From positions 6,076,001-6,140,000 of the forward strand of contig JAMKCF010000009.1 of assembly GCA_023634235.1 (NCBI GenBank): a DNA stretch of 64,000 bases, read 5' to 3'. This document shows, piece by piece, positions 12,934 to 26,000 of this stretch. How positions within the stretch are numbered: position 1 is the first letter of the stretch; each line of letters opens with the position of its first letter. The DNA comes from Pisaster brevispinus. Lineage: Eukaryota > Echinodermata > Asteroidea > Forcipulatida > Asteriidae. The notes beneath the pieces were generated by a model that was not told the DNA's origin, ran no database searches, and was given only the letters and a program-made list of their open reading frames with translations. The position numbers and the translations under genes were made by a program.

Positions 12934-15900
12934 ATAAAATTCATGTTTCAGGAAAAAAAACATGCCAAAAAAGCTATTGTTCACTGAAGTTATGAGGACA
13001 ACAGGATTTTAGTTCGCATACTCTGAATGTTCTTTACGTCACCATATTGCCAAACATTGTTGGGTGAATTCAATGGCTATACATACGGAGGGATTCATGA
13101 AAGCCCACACTTATATTATTGTACAACAAGACCCATACATATAGCAGGATAGGGTAGCTGTGATGTGCCTCTACATGATCGACATATCTAGACCATTAAA
13201 CGGAGACATTTTCCACACGATGTACAATCACTTAATGTGCAGTTGCATATTTTCTATTGTCATCATTCCATCAGTTTTCATTCCATGAAGGCTCCTTGTC
13301 TAGACATTTCATTCACGGAGCCTTGTTAGGTTCATTTAGATACTACTTGACGCATAAATTACCTGCACTTTCAGGTCAAGCTGTAGCTTCTGTCTTTGAT
13401 GATGCGTTCAATCAATCTGACTCTCTTGTGCTACAATGTTATGCACGGTGGATGAGCAGAATGAAATGCTGTATGCTACAAAGCCCCACTGACGTTAAAT
13501 ACACAACGTGAAACAGCTGATTGCTAGGATGTGTATAGAGGCTGTGTGCTGAAGATCTGTGCTGTGATACTACTGCATACAGTACCTACACATAGGGGTA
13601 ACAGAGAAAGAGAGATTAAACTATGATCAATATTCCTTTCTCCAGACTGGCTGAGTGAATAGAGCTTGCTCTACACTTGAGGGCTGACAGTCCTTGCTCA
13701 ACATTGCTTATATATGTAGAAATGGGTTGATGCACTGGTTTGCTAATTGCAAATGCTGGGGAGAGGTTGGGTTGGGATGGGATGGGTCCGGTGACACATG
13801 GTGAGGTAGATCAGGATTTGATTGGAGTGGATTTACATGGATAGCTCCAGGTGGCATTAACCATGACCTAAGGCTAACAGTGGAGTGGCAGGGATTACAT
13901 TGGGATAGAATGGGTGACATTAAATCCTCCCTCCTTGGGTTTAGGCTGTGTCCGGTGAGACACCAGATGTGAAAGGGCAAGACTAGGCTGGAATAAAACA
14001 AGGAAGTGCTTGATTGAGTGGATTGGGTGAAATAATGTGAACCTTTGTGGCCTGTTGGGATGATCTGATTATGTTACAATCCTGTCCCAATTGTCTAAAA
14101 AAATAATAGGCCTTCCCAATGAATGCAAATTTTGAACACCACCTGTGCCCACTTACACTAGCTGGCAGTTAGGCAAAATGAGGGAATGTCGTGTCTTTTT
14201 GTATGGGTCTGATTGTGGTACTTGTGACACACACATTTCTGCGTCTGCCTCATAACAACTCTATGGAACACTTGCCAACCAATAGTGTCTGTATGCATGT
14301 GTGATTCATGGGAAAGGCTATAATTACATGTACATTCACAAGCACCATCACATTTATACACCTGTAATCAAATTTCTGCTTCAAAGAATTAATTTTTGTC
14401 TGGCAAACTATGAAATGTTTTTTCATGGGAAAATTAGGTTAACAAATATCGTCTCCGTTAAGCATAACACTTGACAAACATTGTTTTGATTTTTAAACGT
14501 GGACAATGTCATGTGCCATATCGAAATCATTAACATTCATCCATCTCTACTTCTAAGCCTATAGTTTCGAATGTACTCTACATACGTAGTGTTCAGTCTC
14601 CATCTCAGCTGCAACTAGACAACGATCCTTTATGAATGGGGGAACAGTTTGCAGACAAAGAGCTTGGAAAGTTGTATAGAGTGGAGCCCTACATTTACAA
14701 GTCGAGCCTTGTTATAAAGCAAATATGCACTGCTCTATTCATTCACTGCATCTACATGTACCATACATGTACAGTAATAGCTCATTTAAAGGTAGGGTCA
14801 TTGTTTCAGGCTTTTAGTCAACGTAACACTGATTTATAGGCAAAATTATCACGAAAGATACAATTAAAGTCAACAGTGAAAGTTTCAAAACTATCCACGC
14901 TTAGCGAGGTCACAATGGGTACCAACTGGATCCCTGGCCACATTGAGCCTTGAGGGCAGTATTCAAGAGGATACCACCGAAATTTCCAAAAGTCACCTGC
15001 AGGTGGTCTTTGGAGTATTAACTTTTTGACATATTTTTATTGATTTCTAACCAACGGGGCACTTCAGATGAAAGAATTTTGCAGAATGCTTACTGCCATT
15101 ACTAACTTTATAACAAGTAAGCTTTTGGATAACAATTTGTATTTTTTTCAGGGTCATTGAATTATTACCAAAGTGTGACACTGCCTTTAACGTTGAATAC
15201 AGCATGCAGCTGTACTAACAATGTGTCCATGATGTGCATGTATGGTCAAGAGCACATTCCCAGTGACATGAGCTTATAAAGCAATGCTGGTGCCAAAGAT
15301 TTCTCTGTCACAAAAGCATACTTTTCAAATTAAGTAATCTGGGCAGTTGTGTGTGAAGGCTCAGCGCAACTGTAATCATTTAGGTACATTGTGGTGTGTA
15401 GCTACCTCCATAATTATCCATTTTTAAACTACAATCAAAGAAAAAATCATGGTAATTACAAAAAATTATATTTAATATTATTTTCAATCTGATAAAACCT
15501 CAATGGTCAAAAATATTAAATTCCTGAAAACACGTAAAAATGTTTCCTTGCTTCCCCTTAGGTTGAGTCTGTGTTGTGGTTTGAATTGTAGAAGATGAGA
15601 AGTGAGGATTATTTTACTCTATCGAAAACAATAACATACTTTCTCTTTGAGAGTGACATCAATGCATTGCATTGTTGGTTCATCCTGTAGCTGTATTACT
15701 GTATTGTTACCATGAATACTCAAAAGCCTTTTATTTAAAAATTGGCATCCAGGACTATAAACCCATCTGGCATTATTCCCACCCTTCTTCCATCCATCGG
15801 GTCCCACCCAACAAGGAAAAGCTTCTTTCTTTCTTTTCTTCTGTTTTTAAAATACCCACATCAATAAATAGTACATCACTGGTTTTTAGAGCAGAAATTC

Positions 15901-17107
15901 ATTTCCGTAATTTTAAATCAAATATGCCATACAGTACAACCAAACTGTGAAATTTTAATCTAAATAGTAGGGGGGGGGGGTCAAGATAAAGAGATATAGG
16001 CGCAAGGGAACTAGAGCTCTATCTTTTGTGAAACATGAAATACGCCACTTCAGCAAGCAGATGTTTTGGACATAGCAATGGTCATTGTCTGCTGAAATGG
16101 TGTCCACTGCACGTTTCAGTCCCAAGTTCCTTGTCTTTTTGGCACTCTATAATCTTTGGAGAGGGTCACGTTTAACTAAAAACAATAACTTGAAAAAACA
16201 AAAAATTGCTTAGTAAAATGTTTTCTTATGGATTTCACGCTATTTTCTGTCAGTGTTTCAAACAGAAACATTTCTCTACATTATTCATAACAACCACACT
16301 TCAAGGAAACTTGAAGCAAGGCACTTCATCATAAATGCTTCTCCTCACCCAGGAGTACAAATGGGTATCGGTGAGAGCTGGGGAGTAACCAGCGATGGAC
16401 AGGCATACTGTCCAGGGGGAATAGAGATATTCTCAATTGTGAAATCGGACATAAACACCAGCGTTACTTTTTACTTTTTACTTTTCAAAGAAACTACTGT
16501 AATAACTTTACTTAGTCACAACTTACTGCTGAACATTTTTTTTTTCCAATTTCCGGATCACTTCACAACCAAACTTTTGTACAATTTTCTGTTATTATTT
16601 TTTAATTAATTCATTGAAAAACAGTGTTAGCTGTTGCAAACTGCTTACCAACCAAAAGGACCTATGGTATAAATGCAAAACAATAGCAGAGTCTTAGCAG
16701 AGCCTTTCTCAGGCTAAATTAATTAATTAATTGTTACAAGAAGTAAAGATTTGGCGCCTTATTCCCCCTTCTAAAAGTAGAACAACATGATCAGTTTCCT
16801 CCTATCCCATGGCCCGTTTCTGCAAGTGTTCATATCCCAGACCATGCGTCTGAATCCATCATTTGTAACTCTATGCATGGAGCGATTATTATGATGACCA
16901 TTCTGGCATTCACACTGTACCATGTGTACTGACAACGTAAAAACACACACACACATTGAATAAACACAATAACATCACTAGTCACTGCATATTACACAGT
17001 AACACTCAGGAATGCTGCCGTAAAAACTGAGCACTCACCACGTAAATTGGGGAAACGTTTCCCAAACAATTACCTTATTTTACAAACCAACCCATCACTT
17101 AACCTAC
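12934..17107. other. Remainder of the YPEL5 5' intron
   Basis: This is the rest of the intron between the 5'UTR exon (ending 17108) and the coding exon. I see no conserved coding exon. It holds a repeat at 15081-15210 that is related to window positions 1-110, and a poly-G run near 15970-15979. Confidence 0.45.
15081..15210. repeat. Dispersed repeat shared with window positions 1-110
   Basis: Both copies contain AATGCTTACT(G/A), CTTTATAACAAGTA and AGTGTGACACTGCC-like blocks in the same order. Class unknown; no coding. Confidence 0.5.
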
Positions 17108-17215
17108 CTTGATATTCCTTCAGCGTTGTACACTCTGAAAACATCTGGAACTGTAGAAAAATTCATGCAGAAATTGCCCAGTTCGAGACCTTTAAAAATT
17201 AAAGAGAATTGCACT
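17108..17215 (-). other. YPEL5: Probable YPEL5 first (5'UTR) exon
   Basis: A good donor on the minus strand (ATCAAG followed by GTAGGT; intron begins 17107) closes a short exon. Just upstream lies a GC-richer promoter-like segment. The transcription start is estimated, not observed. No long frame crosses this exon, consistent with untranslated sequence. Confidence 0.5.
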
Positions 17216-17300
17216 TCCGCGGACAAAACATGATGACGTCACGGGGTCAACAGCTGATTGCTATGTGAGTGACACCGGCAGCACGTGCCCAATACGTGAT
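17212..17300 (-). promoter_or_regulatory. YPEL5: YPEL5 promoter candidate with ETS-like, CRE and E-box sites
   Basis: A GCGGAAGTG ETS/GABP-like site (17212-17220), a perfect CRE palindrome TGACGTCA (17234-17241), a CAGCTG E-box (about 17251) and a CACGTG E-box (17282-17287) cluster within 90 bp immediately upstream of the inferred first exon. Such clusters are typical of housekeeping TATA-less promoters. Function is inferred from motif and position only. Confidence 0.5.
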
Positions 17301-18169
17301 GTGATTATGCATAGTATGTGTTGTAACTTTCGCCCAATCGGAAGTTGATATTTTGGATGCTGGATATATTCATAAAGTTACATAAAACAATGAGTTTTAA
17401 CCCTTTTTGAATACAACACAAATGTACTTATCATTTAATTGTACAGTACAGCCCCCCCCCCCCACTTTACAAAAACCAAAGTGAAAAGGTGATTTTTTTT
17501 TTAAAGTAGAATTTGTTGTGTATATGTAGGGGAAACAAATTATATATAAATATTAAGTTCACTTCATCCTAAATTAAAGCAGTTACTTCCAAAACACTTA
17601 GTTTCGGACAAATCTTCGAAATCTGCTCAAGAAGATTTGTTACATTGTTGCACTTACAAATACATAAATTCTTTACTAAAATATTTATTTGCCAAAACTT
17701 TGTAAAGAAAGCCTTTATTCTGGCCATAAACCGGAAAATTCCTAAAAGAATCAACTTTGTCACTCCCTCTTTTTGTTGGAAAAACAAAATATATAATCAG
17801 AACAACCTTCCATCTGGGATACCCCCAACCATCCCTAACCCATCAAACTTTAACAGCAAGTTTGTTGAATTATTGGGTCGTGTGCTGCAGCAGTACACTA
17901 ATTATGCTTATATTGGGCATAACAACATAACAATAAGGAGCTGTTCCATCAAGATCATAGCGCACATAATTAAAGTTAACATGGATAGAGGTGAGCTTGT
18001 CAAATAAAGAGATAAACTAAAAGATTCCCAAATGACTGGAGGAAGACAGTTCCAAGTTATTGGTCCAGCTACACTGAAAACATTTTGACCCAGAACTTTG
18101 TTTGCACAGGAACCTTCAAGTGAGTGATGTCAAGTCTGGACTGAAGAAATTGTTGAGGAGTGCAATATG

Positions 18170-18369
18170 ACAGTAAATTGGAAAGATATCAAGGAGTAGT
18201 TTTGTTCAAGCATTTATAAGCAAAAAGAGAAAGTTTAAGATGAATCTGCTCTCTAATCAGTAGCAAATAAAGTTCCCTGAGTGATGGGGTAATATGTTCC
18301 CTCAAGGGTGTGGAACATACCAAAATGATTTGCATGATTTTGTAATCTTTGAACTCTGTCCAATTCATA
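18170..18369 (-). mobile_element. LINE reverse-transcriptase fragment cut by a MITE
   Basis: The minus-strand frame contains LREHITPSLRELYLLLIREQ and IHLKLSLFAYKCLNKT, which match the segment near the end of many LINE reverse transcriptases (pattern: HITP..L..LHWLPI..RI.FK....YKCL). The fragment is truncated and the MITE at 18370-18537 sits at its upstream side. Confidence 0.6.
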
Positions 18370-18537
18370 TCAGGCCTCGAAATAACCCACTGCACCCGCA
18401 GCAATTGCCGTGGTGCCCTGTGCTTTTGCTGTGGTGCCCTTTGAAAAGTTCCAATACAAATTGACATTTTCCTCATAGATTGCCCCTTACCAGAGTAAAA
18501 TTGCTGTGCCCCTTCAAGAGCCAAGTTCAAGGCCTGT
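18370..18537. mobile_element. hAT-like MITE
   Basis: The ends are inverted, CAGGCCTCGAA at the left and TTCAAGGCCTG at the right, flanked on both sides by TCATAT, a likely target-site duplication (hAT elements usually make 8 bp; 6 bp are clear here). There is no transposase frame, so it is non-autonomous. Confidence 0.55.
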
Positions 18538-19795
18538 CATATGACGTAGCACCAATTAAAATAAGATTGCCATAGTTAATAAAAGAGAGGAATAAATCTC
18601 TGACCACATGATGGAGAGTAACCTTGTCAAGGTACCTTTAGTTCTCTGAATGTTTCATAATAATCAGAGTTCAACAGTTTGGGTGTTGAGTATGGAGGTT
18701 GAATTTGTTGGAGAGAGGGCAGCCTCGCAAACCGTGGGCAGCGTTTCATATCGAGCGAGCAAGGCATTCTGGAGGGGGGGTGGGAATAGCACAGTGTGAT
18801 CTTACACCACTGGGAAGGAGGCTGAGAAAAAGTTCGTAAATTGAATGATAAAAAAATGTGTACATTCAGTACTGTCCAAGCCCTGCCAGAAAAAAAAGCT
18901 GTACATGACAGAAAAGAGTAAAACTAATATTAAAATGAAATGTTTTAAAATGGAAAGAAACGGGAACAACCAATCCTTTGAGAATACTATGTACAACTGT
19001 TTTTATTGAAACAAATGTATACATGTACAAATATTTAACCATGAATTTGTACTTATGTTTTGATTTGCGCTATTGCTGCAATATGTATTTTTTCTTTTAG
19101 TGAATAAACGATTTCAAATCAATACAATAAGGCTACATTGGATATGCATAAATTGTTTTTCTTTCTGAAAAAATGTTTGCTTCTGCAAACTGCTTACATA
19201 CCATTATGACCTGTGGTGTATAACTGTAAACGTTCTTAATGGGCTGCCGCTTTGACCCAAGCAGAATCTTTCGTACAAGTTTGTTTTATTTTGTTCTGTC
19301 CCCAATTTTATAAAGCTGATAAGCAGAAAATAATGCTTCACAAATTTCTTTGCCAAGCAAAAAGTGTGGGGGAATTTTCATGTCATCAACCTCACTTTAA
19401 AACAGTGTAAAATGCCATTGTATTTTATACCCTTCAAGTGCAATTTCTATCAAAATCCAGATTTGCTCAATGACGCCACATCTTAAATAATATGGTCTGT
19501 ACATTTTTGTTCAGAGAATTTTAAGTTCATTCCTGAATTTTGACGATTGATATTTAATCAAATCAGCATTGAATTTGACCTTTTGACTGGCACACAAATT
19601 CCTTTATGGAACGTACAGACCCATGTGCTGTTTACGTCCGAAGACGTCATGCTTCAAATTTCGCTTTGAAAGAGTATTAAATAAAGTGACAATTCATACC
19701 ATTTTAGTGTGAGGTTAGAGACTTGGGGACTCTATATTTTGGAAAATGAGTGCATCACAAAACTGATTTTGACCTTGTAGCCCCGCTTTAAGGAT

Positions 19796-19892
19796 ACAAG
19801 TGTCAAGACTGGACTCGAACCAACACTCTACTGATCAGAAACACCAGAGCTTGAGTCTGGTGCACTTAGCCACTCAGCCAAGACACGCGAGG
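19796..19892 (-). repeat. tRNA-derived SINE family A, head fragment, reverse orientation
   Basis: On the minus strand: GTCTTGGCTGAGTGGCTAAG, CTCTGGTGTTTCTGATC and GTTCGAGTCCAGTCTTGACAC, giving both A- and B-box segments of a tRNA(Leu/Ser)-like head. It lies just past the DDX28 stop, in or beyond its 3'UTR. Confidence 0.7.
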
Positions 19893-20000
19893 ACCAATAT
19901 CATTCAACAATTTACAGCACCAAATTTGAGTCAAACACAGATTCTGTCTTGTACAAAGTTGTACGAGGATCATGGTACGTAATGAATAAACATATTGTTG

Positions 20001-23000
20001 TCATAAGAATATATTGGTTTCATCTTTGTCAGCCAGTCTCCGAATATGCTTCTGTTTGATGTTAGCGTCAACTCTCGGAAGGTTTTCACGGACTCTTACA
20101 GCTCTCTGAAAAATATTAATAAATAGTTGATTAAATTCTAAAAATTTTCAAACTTGCCTCTCGCCATCGTGCACACTTGGTGATCTAGTGGTCAGATATT
20201 TGCTCTAGAATGGCGGGGTTGTAGGTTCGAATCCTGTTCAAGAAGTATGTCTGTAGTGTTTTTTTGTTTTTTTTCAGGACTCTGGAAAGCACTGGGTATA
20301 CAATGCTTATTAAATATCAGTGTAAGGTAAAACCAAAATAATATTCTTTATCCCTGATGCAATTATTACATCTATTTAAATGTTTGTACTATGATTTGTG
20401 TAAACCTTTCAACAATCTACTCGACCAACATTTAAATTCTTGGCTTATTTTACTGTACTGCTTTCAAGAAAACAGGAACATTTTGTAATGTTTCTCTGTA
20501 TTTAATTCTAAAAAGTGGAAAATTTGATCATGCAGAAATGGGTCATTTCTAATTTGTCAAATAATATAGTAACAACAGGATTTTAGATTACAACCCACAA
20601 ATGCAAGCTGTGGAAAAATACAAATAAACCAAGTTGTGGGAATTTTTTTAATACCAAATTGAACATTTCACTGACAATGATTTCTAAAAGGTTATTTTAC
20701 CTCAATGGCTTTCACCAGGTCCACATCCCACTTATGCACTACAAAGTTAGTCACATGACCAATGCCACTGCTGTTCACTCGCCCCACCCTGCCCACTCTG
20801 TGGATGTAGTCCGACATGAAACTCGGAAAATCAAAGTTGACAACGTGCCGTACCTGTCACACATGGGTAAAAGAAAAGAAATATTTTGTTTTTTAAACAA
20901 GTAAATAGGTGACCAAGTGCTCTTTGTGAATTAAAAAATGTCAAACCTTAAAATTTAGAATTTATTTTTCATGCATATTCTATAAATTCTTATACTTCCA
21001 TCATAGAAATTAAATGAAAGGATTGATTGTTACCTGGATCATGTCCATGCCCCTTGAGCCGATGTCCGTGCACACCAAGACATTACTAACGCCTTTTTGG
21101 AAAGAACTAACAATCCCTACCCGTTCCTGGAGGAAGAAAATACAGCTTGATAACAAAATACAGCTTACCTACATAAAGCCAATCCTTACACAATACTTCA
21201 AAAGTATCAATTCATTGTTAGCAGCAAAACGAAAGAGACAAAAAGACAAGAACAAACTGCATAGAAGGAGCAAATGAACACAAGGGCCACGCTTGAAATT
21301 ACTCCCACACCTTGAAGGAAACTGTGAAGTTTTGTAAGAAATAGCCAACCCCCAAGTGGTGGATATCCACAATAACTCAATTACTAGTCAGGTGCTGGTC
21401 TTAGTTGAGGCCAGCAAATGTAAAAGGAAAGGAAATACTCAGCCACTCTGATCACTGAGATGTCTCCCTCACTATATGAAATTCTTTGATCATGGGTAAA
21501 GAATATTATTTTGGTTTAACCTTACACTGATATGTGATAAGCACTGTATACTTAGTGCTTCCCCCAGTCCTGCAGAAAAAAACAGAAGGCCTACTTCTAG
21601 GATGGGATGCGGGGGTCGTGGATTCGAACTCCAGCCTACAACCCCGCCATTCTAGAGTCATATGCCTTTGGATTATTTTCCCAAAGGACTCTGGAAAGCA
21701 CCGAGTATACAATGCTTATCACACATTAGTGTAGGTACAACAAAAATAGTGACCCTCTTTTACGTGTTTGTCTCTTTGAACAGTTTTGGTGTAGTTCTGA
21801 GGAGGGGTTTCACAGAGTTGAATTTATAATTCTTGACAACATACCTCTGGCTCCATATCACCATTCAACCTCAGCACTTTGATGTTACTCTCCTCAAGAA
21901 ACCAAGCCAGCCAATTACACGTAGCGATCTCGTTGCAGAAGATCATGACAGGCACTCTGTGCTTGCAATCCTGCGTCACAATGCCTAAAATTGATGCTGA
22001 GAAGAAAAAATGAAACACTTAGTATTTGAAAACACCACATGAATGTCATTCAGAAATTTTGAATCAGTGGTTTTAAAAGAGCTACTGATCTTTTTGTCTA
22101 CTTCTACATTGAAGAATCCCCCAAATGTATGTTAACCAAAAAACATGAAACAATATCAGCTTGAAACAGTCCGACAGCTTTTAAAGCTATTATAAAAACT
22201 CAGTCATCTGGAAAGAAATGAGCTTGTGAGACTCAAAAGATAATGTTGTCAACGAATAGTAGGAATGGGTTTTTTCTCTGTAAATACCGTGAAATAAACA
22301 GCTAAAAACATATGCAGTAGGATTCTTGACAGCAAGGAAACCAACTCATAATGCAGGCCATCTCAAGACAGGATTTCTATCCCACAATCTCTGTAGTAAA
22401 TCCAGGATCGAACTCAATGGGCAGAGGCTCTTTCGCACTGGCAGCTTTCAGCCTTCTTAATCAATCTTGCACCATGTCCCAAATGATGTTGGCTGCACAA
22501 ATTTTAACTCTCCCCTCCTGCCTATCCTGAGCTTTCCTGCATTTCAGGTTGAAAGTGCTGTTAGCAATGACGCTTATTAGCTACTACCTGGGCGGAGGGA
22601 CTACTACTTTAGCTTGATAGTGGATCGGATCGAGGGATCTTCTCGTTATTAACTTCACTGCCGCGGAGTGAGTTCTTAATTGGTCTCAACCTTTCGACTA
22701 GCTTGCTCTAGTCATCGTCAGGAGAGTGTTTAGAAAATATCTTTGATAAGCGAAAAAGGAGTTGGGAATCAGTCGCATGGATGTAAACTTTATGGAATGT
22801 TGGCAGGTAGCCTGTTTCTGCTAAGCAAGGTTTTTCTGTGCTTAGAAAGTTTTTGTGCTTACAGGCTTTGTGAAATTGAGCCCAGGCAAGTTGGGTTTTG
22901 TAGAAGTGTGGGGTGATTAACGCGGGTAGGTTTACCACCACCTGAAATTCTCCTCTACGCCTCTTCGTTTTGCACACCTCATCATTTCGCATTCAGCATT

Positions 23001-26000
23001 TACTCTGAAAATAATGTGCAAATGTGTCAAGATACTGTGGTAAACCAACCTGCTTTATCTTGAGAGTGTAACCGTAGAAATTTCTGGTTGACATGCGGCA
23101 TGATGCGGTGTAAGTGAGGCGTTGCTATGGTCTCCAGAGCTGTCTCCTGGAAAGACGTCAATTAACATTTTAAAAAACGTTTATTAAGAAAACCATCAGA
23201 TGTGTTTAAGTGTTTTATTTCACTTCTATGGGCCTTCTCACAAAAGGCAATTTTCAAAGGCAACTTGAAGGTAGCTTACTACACTGGAAGCAAAAGGGTT
23301 TGAAAGCCCATGTGAAATTGTGTTCAAACAGAGTCTTTATATGTGCACATTACATGAACATTTAAATGTAATCATTTGATATATTTACATTGTATCTGGC
23401 ACTTCGAAAGTTAAACTAAACTGCCCCTTGTTTATTTATTTTATTTCATTCCGTTTTTACATATAGTCTTTGAAACAAATGTTGCACAGATATAAAATAA
23501 CCCTGCTAACTCTCTTGTAACAGCAGAATTACCGGCAGAATCTCTTTGAGTGTGTCTGCTGCTTGTTTTGGCATTGTAGCACCAGTGAGGATCATTTGAG
23601 TCTCCTGCAATGGTTTCTGCTTAGAATGAGGCGAGGTGCTCACCTACGTCAGGAAAGGGAAAAAAAATAAAATAAATAAAAGACATTAAAATCCTTAAAA
23701 GCCAATCACTCAAGTCCCTGAACAATGCAGGTACATTCACAAAATGTTAAACTCTCTCAAGCTATGTCACTTAATAAAGAGTACAACCCCACATTGTTAC
23801 AATGCTAGTTAAGTTAGAAAAAACAAGCATGTTATCAGTAGCTAAAGCCTAAGTTTAATACAAGGACCTTATTACAGTGTGTAACCTTTTCAGCTAGGAC
23901 ATATTTTAGTTATGCATGTGTTCACATCTAAAGTGCCAGCTCTATTTATATTTCATAGGTGGCCATCTTGTAACTACTCTAGAGCTCTCTTCGCTTTGCA
24001 TAAAATTTTCACAGCTTGATTTGGAAAAATGCTGTCTTTAATAATTTGGGAGTCTAAACATCTTCAGTCGCAGCTGAGAAAATGAGAAAATGAACTGCAA
24101 AAACGCAGCTACAATGTAGTGGAGCCACAGGCATGTTAAGGCGCCTTTGGCAGCCAGAGATAGAAAGTGTTTTAGTTATCTGGAGAGATGAAAACTGGAG
24201 GGCCAGGAGGATAACACTCGTAGCACAGGAGAGTGCAACGCACAACTGTACTCACAAGCCGGGAATCGGACCAGCTCCACATGGGTGAGAGGACTGAGAG
24301 GTGGGAGCTTTATGCGCTAACCAAACCAAGCCACCCTTTGTTGGGATTGTGTGGAAGCAGACAACAACTGGCCGATCTAATACTCACATGCATCCTGCCA
24401 AGGATATTGAGAGTACTCCTTGAGAAGCTGTCATCCAGCATTGTATCAGCTTCATCGATGACGATGTGAGTCACACCCTCAAGAGATACAAACTCTGCAG
24501 ATACAAGACACAAGAACATCAAGCATTGTTTTAATCTGGTGTTGAGTTGCCACTGACTTTCAAGAGATTGATTTGGGACAGCATGTAGCCAGAGAGGGTG
24601 ACAGAGGGGGCAATGGAAAGAATGATGGCATGAGTAACACAGAAGGACAGGGTGACAAATGAGGATCTAAGAAAGAAATCAAGAGTGTAGGACATCATTA
24701 AGATCATTAAATCAAAGAAGTGGAGGTGTGCAGGACACTTAGCGAGGAGGTATGACAACAGGTGGACTTGCAAAACAACCAATTTGACTCAAAGAAACCA
24801 AACCAGAAGAAAAGGGACACAAAACAGAAGATGGAGAGATGAACTAGGAACATGTAAGGGCATTGCTTGGCGACAGACAACTCAAAATAGAGTGAAACAG
24901 AAAATTGGGGAAGAGGATTTTCTCCAGCAGTGGAGTGAAATAGTGAAAGAAGAACAAAGTAGCCAGAATGCCTTGGGGCTTAGATTTGATACCCCCAAAA
25001 AACCTTACCCCGTCTGAGACAATTCAGGATGGGTCCAGGTGTGCTGATGAGAATATCCACCGGTGAGAGGAAGGTATTCTTGAGTGTCTTGGTTACCTTC
25101 TGACCATCTAGGTGTCTTACATTCAGACTTGTATTTGCCAACAACTCCTTGGCAACAAACTGTGGCGGATGACAAGAAGGACTTAGTTTGTTTGTTGTTG
25201 GGTTTTTGGTTTCATACATATTTTTATACTTTTTTGTTTCCCCAATCCTTTCTGAAATCTCACACAACCTCCACTTTTAAGCACTCTCCATGTCCCTTGA
25301 GTTCCATTATAAAAAGAAAATAGAATAGACGATAAATACTTCACGAGATTTTAAAGTTTGTCTCTGTTATGATGTGTTCACAAAATCATACACAAACCTT
25401 GGTTTGTTCGGCAAGCTCCCACGCTGGCACCAATACTAAACATCTTGGTCGCCCGGCTCTGGCAACTGTACCATGCTGTGATGCATCCAACAGTAACAGA
25501 TGTATGATGGGTAATAAGTATGTCATGGTTTTGCCGCTACCCGTTTCAGCCGCACATAAAACGTTTCTCCCTTGTAGAATAGACGGAATGGCAGCAGCCT
25601 GTAAAGTTGAGAAAATTGAACATTGCACCATGACAAAAAGTTACCCATTAAAATGTGATGGAAGCTGAATACTTTCATCTTGATCCCCAATGTACTACAC
25701 TGTACACAATAATGCACTTAGAATTAATTTTGACTGGTCCTCGGGTGTTTTAACTGGCATTTGGCCAGCGGACCACTTTTAAGGGAGAATGCCGGTATCA
25801 CTGGCCCAGTGATAAGCAATTGAGTATAGTGGGCCTACAGTCCTAAATCCTCCACAATGAAGAAGATTTGGGAGGGTTGGGGTTAATCTCTGGTGATCTG
25901 TGGTACCATTGTTTCCCAGGAGCAAAGAATCACACAATACCAAAGATTGCTGAGGAGGAATAGTAGAGGGAAAAGAGCGTCTTACTTGAATTCTTGTCGG

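Larger units (their letters stand above)
17250..20000. other. Intergenic region between YPEL5 and the DDX28 3' end
   Basis: YPEL5 and DDX28 lie on the same strand; this stretch covers the region upstream of YPEL5 and the DDX28 3'UTR. No conserved gene is visible. It includes a LINE fragment, a MITE and SINE pieces, entered separately, and a poly-C tract at about 17453-17463. Confidence 0.45.

Noticed and set aside
17645..18007. 120-aa plus-strand frame
   Set aside because: It has no recognised motif, AT-driven composition and repeat-rich surroundings; I could not support it as a gene.
20176..20250. tRNA-like A and B boxes
   Set aside because: They are followed by a SINE body shared with 21495-21735, and no cloverleaf can be closed.
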